From Thermoguttaceae bacterium (GTDB lineage Bacteria; Planctomycetota; Planctomycetia; Pirellulales; Thermoguttaceae), in contig JAFYVO010000010.1 in the NCBI GenBank assembly GCA_017549085.1, positions 1 to 7,867 on the forward strand: a DNA stretch of 7,867 nt. The letters are read 5' to 3'. Positions within the stretch are counted from its first letter, which is position 1; the number at the start of each line of letters is the position of its first letter. The translations under genes were made by a program, and so were the position numbers. Positions 7,501 to 7,867 of this stretch are shown piece by piece. The notes under the pieces were generated by a model. That model had not been told where the DNA came from. It saw only the letters and a program-made list of their open reading frames with translations, and made no database searches.

Positions 7501-7624
7501 AGAAAAGCGTTATCAATACTTCCGCCAACGCGAACAGGCCGCCCGCGACGCCGTTTCGAAGGGCGAAAAGCTCAACGACCTGCAAATCGACGCGCTCGTC
7601 GGCTCGACTTGGCGCGACGAATAA
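4568..7624 (+). CDS. Secreted diheme cytochrome, hydrazine-synthase-alpha-like, with N-terminal beta-sandwich
   Basis: A 1018-aa exported protein. Residues 1-22 are a Sec signal peptide (MKRT, a hydrophobic core, then a VFA-A or FAA-E cleavage site). Residues 24-182 look like the beta-sandwich found in GH32-type enzymes and related planctomycete proteins: FDFESGDL, SPVFEIVGDELKFLVGGG and TGGWAHIRCDAF. Residues 187-222 form a charged helical linker. Residues 225-600 resemble a TolB/hydrazine-synthase-alpha beta-propeller, with repeats such as MNGDGSN, TNPDGSK and LDPDGG. Residues 600-715 fit the middle domain, followed by haem c motifs C719-VG-C722-H723 and C771-VA-C774-H775. TKGHP (His839) is a plausible sixth haem ligand, and ATWIDINAPYYPT (868-880) is typical of the family's C-terminal domain. 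In anammox bacteria the family makes hydrazine. Here no HzsB/C partner is visible, so the role is probably another periplasmic redox function with unknown substrate. Two terminators follow. Confidence 0.88.
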   Translation: MKRTLSSFFSFLLLAVAPVFAAEPLVFDFESGDLASAGWAIVEGANTKPIGDRNAEFHDETVPYVKQGKRYLTTLESTANASPTDEVRCVIESPVFEIVGDELKFLVGGGGANRQNVYVGLALLDENGDVETVLKAPGKDNQKLDPVAWNVSEYKGRLALIRVVDLETGGWAHIRCDAFEIPGALSEAGTKRRRDFFEKARLEAERKEAERKEAALDALRTLDAPVLYVRRQQYRRDHHNTATLFQKGEINENSFVGGSALVVWNPKTGESKTLLELPDGIVRDPELSFDATKVVFSFRKSKADDYHIGEMTLDLAADRPAIQITAETTAEEIARLAETAGFRQLTFVSGACDFDPLYLPTGEIVFSSTREPKYCMCNRHIMGNLHKMNGDGSNVRQIGKSTLFEGHAALLSDGRLIYDRWEYVDRNFGDAQGVWVTNPDGSKHEIFWGNNTASPGGVIDARPIPGDDSTFVCVLGSCHDRPWGAVALIDRRLGLDGKAPVLQTWPPETIDWVSDAPGADPLREVAKYDTFTRSPRKYEDPFPLEDGYILATGQTGNGDETALYVLDPDGGATQVWADGPGCYDARPILPTDEPAQIADRVDLNDPNGYFHVSNVYEGFGMENVKPGSVKFLRVVESPEKRFWTHSDWQGAGTQAPGMAWNDFNNKRILGTVPVAADGSVSFAVPSDRFVYFQLLDEEGVMIQTMRSGIMARPGETNACVGCHESRLDAPTSGALAGSALSGDPLPLEPRFGKPRLFSYLEEVQPVFDKYCVACHDFGKPAGEKLVLAGDRNPAFNASYWQIRSKNLVRVPGAGPHNKLEPNFWGARKSRLYEVLTKGHPNPKIDAKRRELGLYVDREIDAEAVVRVATWIDINAPYYPTFGSAYRDNLYGRSPLTRDETNRLSELTGLKNLALTAAISFDRPERSPCLNRWGAADAPVSPEYAEALALIKRGQERLAKQDRGEASDFAPVADVEVDQEKRYQYFRQREQAARDAVSKGEKLNDLQIDALVGSTWRDE
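5174..5203 (+). repeat. 15-bp tandem duplication inside the helical linker
   Basis: GAAGCGGAGCGCAAG (5174-5188) is repeated with one third-position change at 5189-5203. It encodes EAERK twice (residues 203-212) in the helical linker between the beta-sandwich and the propeller. Confidence 0.85.
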
Positions 7625-7643
7625 CCGTTTTCTTCCTGAAATT

Positions 7644-7679
7644 CGGCGGTCGTCGTTTCAACCGAAACCGCCGTTTTCC
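7644..7679 (+). terminator. Intrinsic terminator 1 after the diheme gene
   Basis: CGGCGGT (7644-7650) pairs with ACCGCCG (7667-7673) across a 16-nt loop, followed by TTTTCC. It lies 20 nt after the stop codon. The T-run is short. Confidence 0.6.
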
Positions 7680-7696
7680 GCGACTTCCGCTCGTTG

Positions 7697-7738
7697 ACGC
7701 CGAATCGACCGCCGCGCCGATTCGGCGTTTTTCTTTTT
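7697..7738 (+). terminator. Strong intrinsic terminator 2
   Basis: ACGCCGAATCG (7697-7707) and CGATTCGGCGT (7718-7728) form a perfect 11-bp stem with a 10-nt loop. The 3' side is followed directly by a T-rich run, TTTTCTTTTT. This is the strongest terminator in the window and closes the 2829-7624 gene group. Confidence 0.88.
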
Positions 7739-7812
7739 CGTCTTTTCGCCGTCGTTTCCGTTTCGCCGACGCCGTTTTCTCAAATTTTCCGCTTTTTCGC
7801 CGAAATTTGCTC

Positions 7813-7841
7813 TTGCGCCGAGCGCGTCGATTTGTTATCGT
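7813..7841 (+). promoter_or_regulatory. Weak promoter-like pair at the right edge
   Basis: TTGCGC (7813-7818) and TATCGT (7836-7841) are 17 nt apart. If real, it would serve a rightward gene beyond the window. No coding start is visible in the remaining bases. Confidence 0.3.
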
Positions 7842-7867
7842 TCGCGAACCGAGGGCCGCGTCGCGCC

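Noticed and set aside
6044..7585. A 513-codon minus-strand frame opposite the diheme gene
   Set aside because: Same reason: a codon-bias shadow without a start signal or motifs.

Overview
The window looks like a chromosomal segment from a GC-rich bacterium, most likely a planctomycete. The main reason is the large secreted protein at 4568-7624. It has the architecture of the hydrazine-synthase-alpha-like family, which is common in Planctomycetota and not limited to anammox species: signal peptide, beta-sandwich, beta-propeller and two CxxCH haem motifs. Coding regions are dominated by TCG, GAC, GAA and CGC codons. The taxonomic call is an inference; there is no rRNA or marker phylogeny here.

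Left edge (1-611): a 39-bp tandem repeat runs off the window at position 1. On the minus strand it reads without a stop as a 13-residue repeat. It lies just downstream of a GTG codon with a strong Shine-Dalgarno sequence, so it may be the 5' end of a leftward gene. From 133 to 611 there is no convincing gene, only candidate promoter elements for both directions.

Middle (612-2659): two housekeeping genes on the plus strand. The first is purE (purine biosynthesis), followed by a plausible intrinsic terminator. The second is mtnA (methionine salvage), preceded by a good sigma70-type promoter and a leader of about 110 nt that contains a perfect hairpin.

Right (2829-7624): three plus-strand genes with gaps of 59 and 123 bp. 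They are a small cytoplasmic protein of unknown function with a PsbP/DUF1795-like N-terminal part and a highly charged tail, a canonical sirtuin resembling the Thermotoga type, and the diheme secreted protein. Good Shine-Dalgarno sequences precede all three. No terminator is visible between them, and two consecutive intrinsic terminators follow the last gene, so they could be co-transcribed. A functional link between them is not evident.

The last 130 bases hold no gene, but there is a weak promoter-like pair at the edge. Long open frames on the opposite strand of the real genes are by-products of the codon bias. I see no mobile element, CRISPR array, tRNA or rRNA. The features most worth a second look are the repeat-encoded leftward frame and the fused diheme protein.
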